Below, piece after piece: positions 62,591-64,000 of a stretch of 64,000 bases of DNA. Positions within the stretch are counted from its first letter, which is position 1, and each line of letters begins with the position of its first letter. The notes under the pieces were generated by a model, which did not search any database, was not told the DNA's origin, and was given only the letters and a program-made list of their open reading frames with translations. Both the position numbers and the translations under genes were made by a program. The DNA lies in contig NZ_CP085154.1 in assembly GCF_022788695.1 (NCBI RefSeq), positions 3,100,001 through 3,164,000 on the forward strand. The letters are read 5' to 3'. This DNA comes from Pseudosulfitobacter sp. DSM 107133. GTDB lineage: Bacteria > Pseudomonadota > Alphaproteobacteria > Rhodobacterales > Rhodobacteraceae.

Positions 62591-64000
62591 ATGTTTGAAA
62601 ATCTATCCGAACGGCTTGGCGGGGTCTTTGACCGTCTGACCAAACAGGGTTCGCTGTCCGACGAGGATGTGAAAACCGCCCTGCGCGAAGTGCGCGTGGC
62701 CCTGCTGGAAGCGGACGTTTCGCTGCCCGTGGCGCGCGATTTCGTCAAGGCGGTGCAGGACAAGGCCACAGGTCAGGCGGTGACCAAGTCGATCACCCCC
62801 GGCCAGCAGGTCGTCAAGATCGTGCACGATGCGCTGATCGACACCCTGCGCGGCGAAGGGGAACCCGGTGCGCTGAAAATCGACAACCCGCCCGCGCCGA
62901 TCCTGATGGTCGGCCTGCAGGGCGGCGGTAAAACCACCACCACCGCGAAGCTGGCCAAACGTCTGAAAGAGCGCGACGGCAAACGCGTGCTGATGGCCTC
63001 GCTGGACGTCAACCGCCCGGCGGCGATGGAACAGCTGGCCATTCTGGGTGTGCAGATCGGTGTCGACACCCTGCCCATCGTCAAGGGCGAAGACCCGGTC
63101 GCCATCGCCAAACGCGCCAAGACGCAGGCCAGCATGGGCGGCTATGACGTCTATATGCTGGATACGGCGGGCCGTCTGTCCATCGACGAAGAGCTGATGC
63201 AACAGGTCGAAGCGGTGCGCAACGTCGCCAATCCGCGCGAAACGCTGCTGGTGGTCGATGGCCTGACAGGTCAGGACGCCGTGCACACCGCCCAGAACTT
63301 TGACGACCGTATCGGCATCACCGGTGTTGTGCTGACACGGATGGACGGCGACGGGCGCGGCGGTGCGGCGCTTTCGATGCGTGCGGTGACCGGCAAGCCG
63401 ATCAAGTTCGTCGGTCTGGGCGAGAAGATGGACGCGCTTGAGACGTTCGAACCAGAGCGGATCGCGGGCCGTATCCTGGGCATGGGCGACATCGTCGCTC
63501 TGGTCGAAAAGGCGCAGGAAACCATCGAGGCCGAACAGGCCGAAAAGATGATGAAGCGCATGGCCAAGGGTCAGTTCAACATGAACGACCTGCGCATGCA
63601 GCTTGAGCAGATGATCAAGATGGGCGGCATGCAAGGCATGATGGGCATGATGCCCGGCATGGGCAAGATGGCCAAACAGGTCGAGGCGTCGGGCTTTGAC
63701 GACAAGATCCTGAAACAGCAGATCGCGCTGATCCAGTCGATGACCAAGAAAGAGCGCGCCAACCCTGCCCTGCTTCAGGCCAGCCGCAAAAAGCGCATCG
63801 CGCGCGGCGCGGGCATGGAAGTGTCGGAACTGAACAAGCTGCTGAAAATGCACCGCCAGATGTCCGACATGATGAAGAAAATGGGCAAGATGGGCAAAGG
63901 CGGCATGCTGAAACAGGCCATGAAAGGCATGTTCGGCAAGGGCGGCCCCAGCCCCGAAGAGATGGCCGCAGGCATGGACCCCAAGGCGCTGGAAGCCGCC
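62591..64000 (+). CDS. ffh: signal recognition particle protein (partial)
   Basis: The first 470 codons of Ffh, which with 4.5S RNA targets membrane proteins to FtsY and SecYEG. The N domain starts MFENLSERLGGVFDRLTKQG. The G domain has G1 GLQGGGKTTTTAKL, DTAGRL, and TRMDGDGRGGAAL. The M domain has Met-rich helices (MGGMQGMMGMMPGMGKMAKQ, then MHRQMSDMMKKMGKM) for signal-sequence binding. The stop lies beyond the window. GGCACGAAAGG precedes the ATG. Confidence 0.97.
   Translation, partial: MFENLSERLGGVFDRLTKQGSLSDEDVKTALREVRVALLEADVSLPVARDFVKAVQDKATGQAVTKSITPGQQVVKIVHDALIDTLRGEGEPGALKIDNPPAPILMVGLQGGGKTTTTAKLAKRLKERDGKRVLMASLDVNRPAAMEQLAILGVQIGVDTLPIVKGEDPVAIAKRAKTQASMGGYDVYMLDTAGRLSIDEELMQQVEAVRNVANPRETLLVVDGLTGQDAVHTAQNFDDRIGITGVVLTRMDGDGRGGAALSMRAVTGKPIKFVGLGEKMDALETFEPERIAGRILGMGDIVALVEKAQETIEAEQAEKMMKRMAKGQFNMNDLRMQLEQMIKMGGMQGMMGMMPGMGKMAKQVEASGFDDKILKQQIALIQSMTKKERANPALLQASRKKRIARGAGMEVSELNKLLKMHRQMSDMMKKMGKMGKGGMLKQAMKGMFGKGGPSPEEMAAGMDPKALEAA

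Overview
The window is a gene-dense, GC-rich stretch of chromosome from an alphaproteobacterium, most likely a marine Rhodobacterales (Roseobacter-group) species. The evidence is the combination of a short HPr kinase, an EIIA-Man/HPr pair, RapZ and ChvG/ChvI next to pckA; an F0 operon with both b and b' subunits and atpI; methylsuccinyl-CoA dehydrogenase of the ethylmalonyl-CoA pathway; a DUF6473 protein; and a PduO-type adenosyltransferase next to a HIG1 protein. No rRNA, tRNA or CRISPR array was found. Most of the window is core genome. The accessory signals are one IS110-family insertion, an inverted-repeat (MITE-like) element, and REP-like and other intergenic palindromes.

Layout. 0-7 kb: start of parC (minus), an SH3 envelope protein, an SDR, HIG1 plus cobalamin adenosyltransferase, etfBA, a DUF6473 protein and 3-hydroxybutyryl-CoA dehydrogenase. 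7-15 kb: a minus-strand regulatory cluster chvI-chvG-hprK-rapZ-EIIA-HPr-acyltransferase, with pckA transcribed divergently from chvI. 14.6-17.8 kb: a regulatory patch with a GNAT-like protein, an atypical LysR-like protein, a PraR-like XRE regulator and a TauE exporter, punctuated by copies of a TAGGGTC palindrome. 18-20.7 kb: mcd, TetR and a META lipoprotein. 20.7-30 kb: a long minus-strand housekeeping series folK, rpoZ, rsh, DUF2062, pdxJ, ABZJ_00895-type, acpS, lepB, rnc, era, DUF1491, recO.

30-36 kb: NYN protein, an orphan LuxR regulator, ispH, VOC, DUF3429, methyltransferase, rnhA, a small unknown and a TRIC-type channel, mostly with overlapping stop/start codons. 35.6-40.5 kb: GlsB, fmt, an apparently inactive deformylase paralogue, def, PatB/MalY and a MATE exporter with an attenuator-like leader. 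41-47.4 kb: glutathionyl-hydroquinone reductase, a degenerate receiver, cobC-cbiB, a lytic transglycosylase, a rhodanese and a two-PRC-barrel secreted protein. 47.4-49.1 kb: REP-like hairpins, one of them interrupted by an IS110 element. 49.3-57.3 kb: smc, a lipoprotein, a FadR-type regulator, a YdjM-like protein and the F0 operon atpI-B-E-F'-F. 57.5-64 kb: LysR, ArsR, a 24-residue membrane peptide, an EamA exporter, a LysR/azoreductase divergent pair and the start of ffh.

The most interesting object is the IS110 element. Its boundaries can be read because it splits a REP-like unit that has an intact copy nearby. The 196 nt between its left end and the transposase fold into three hairpins, and they contain short segments matching both donor ends and the right half of the target, as expected for a bridge RNA. 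Other points worth checking are the pseudo-deformylase between fmt and def, the MITE-like palindromes that supply stop codons to two genes, a MATE leader with an intrinsic-terminator hairpin, and a FadR-type operator enclosing a perfect TATAAT.
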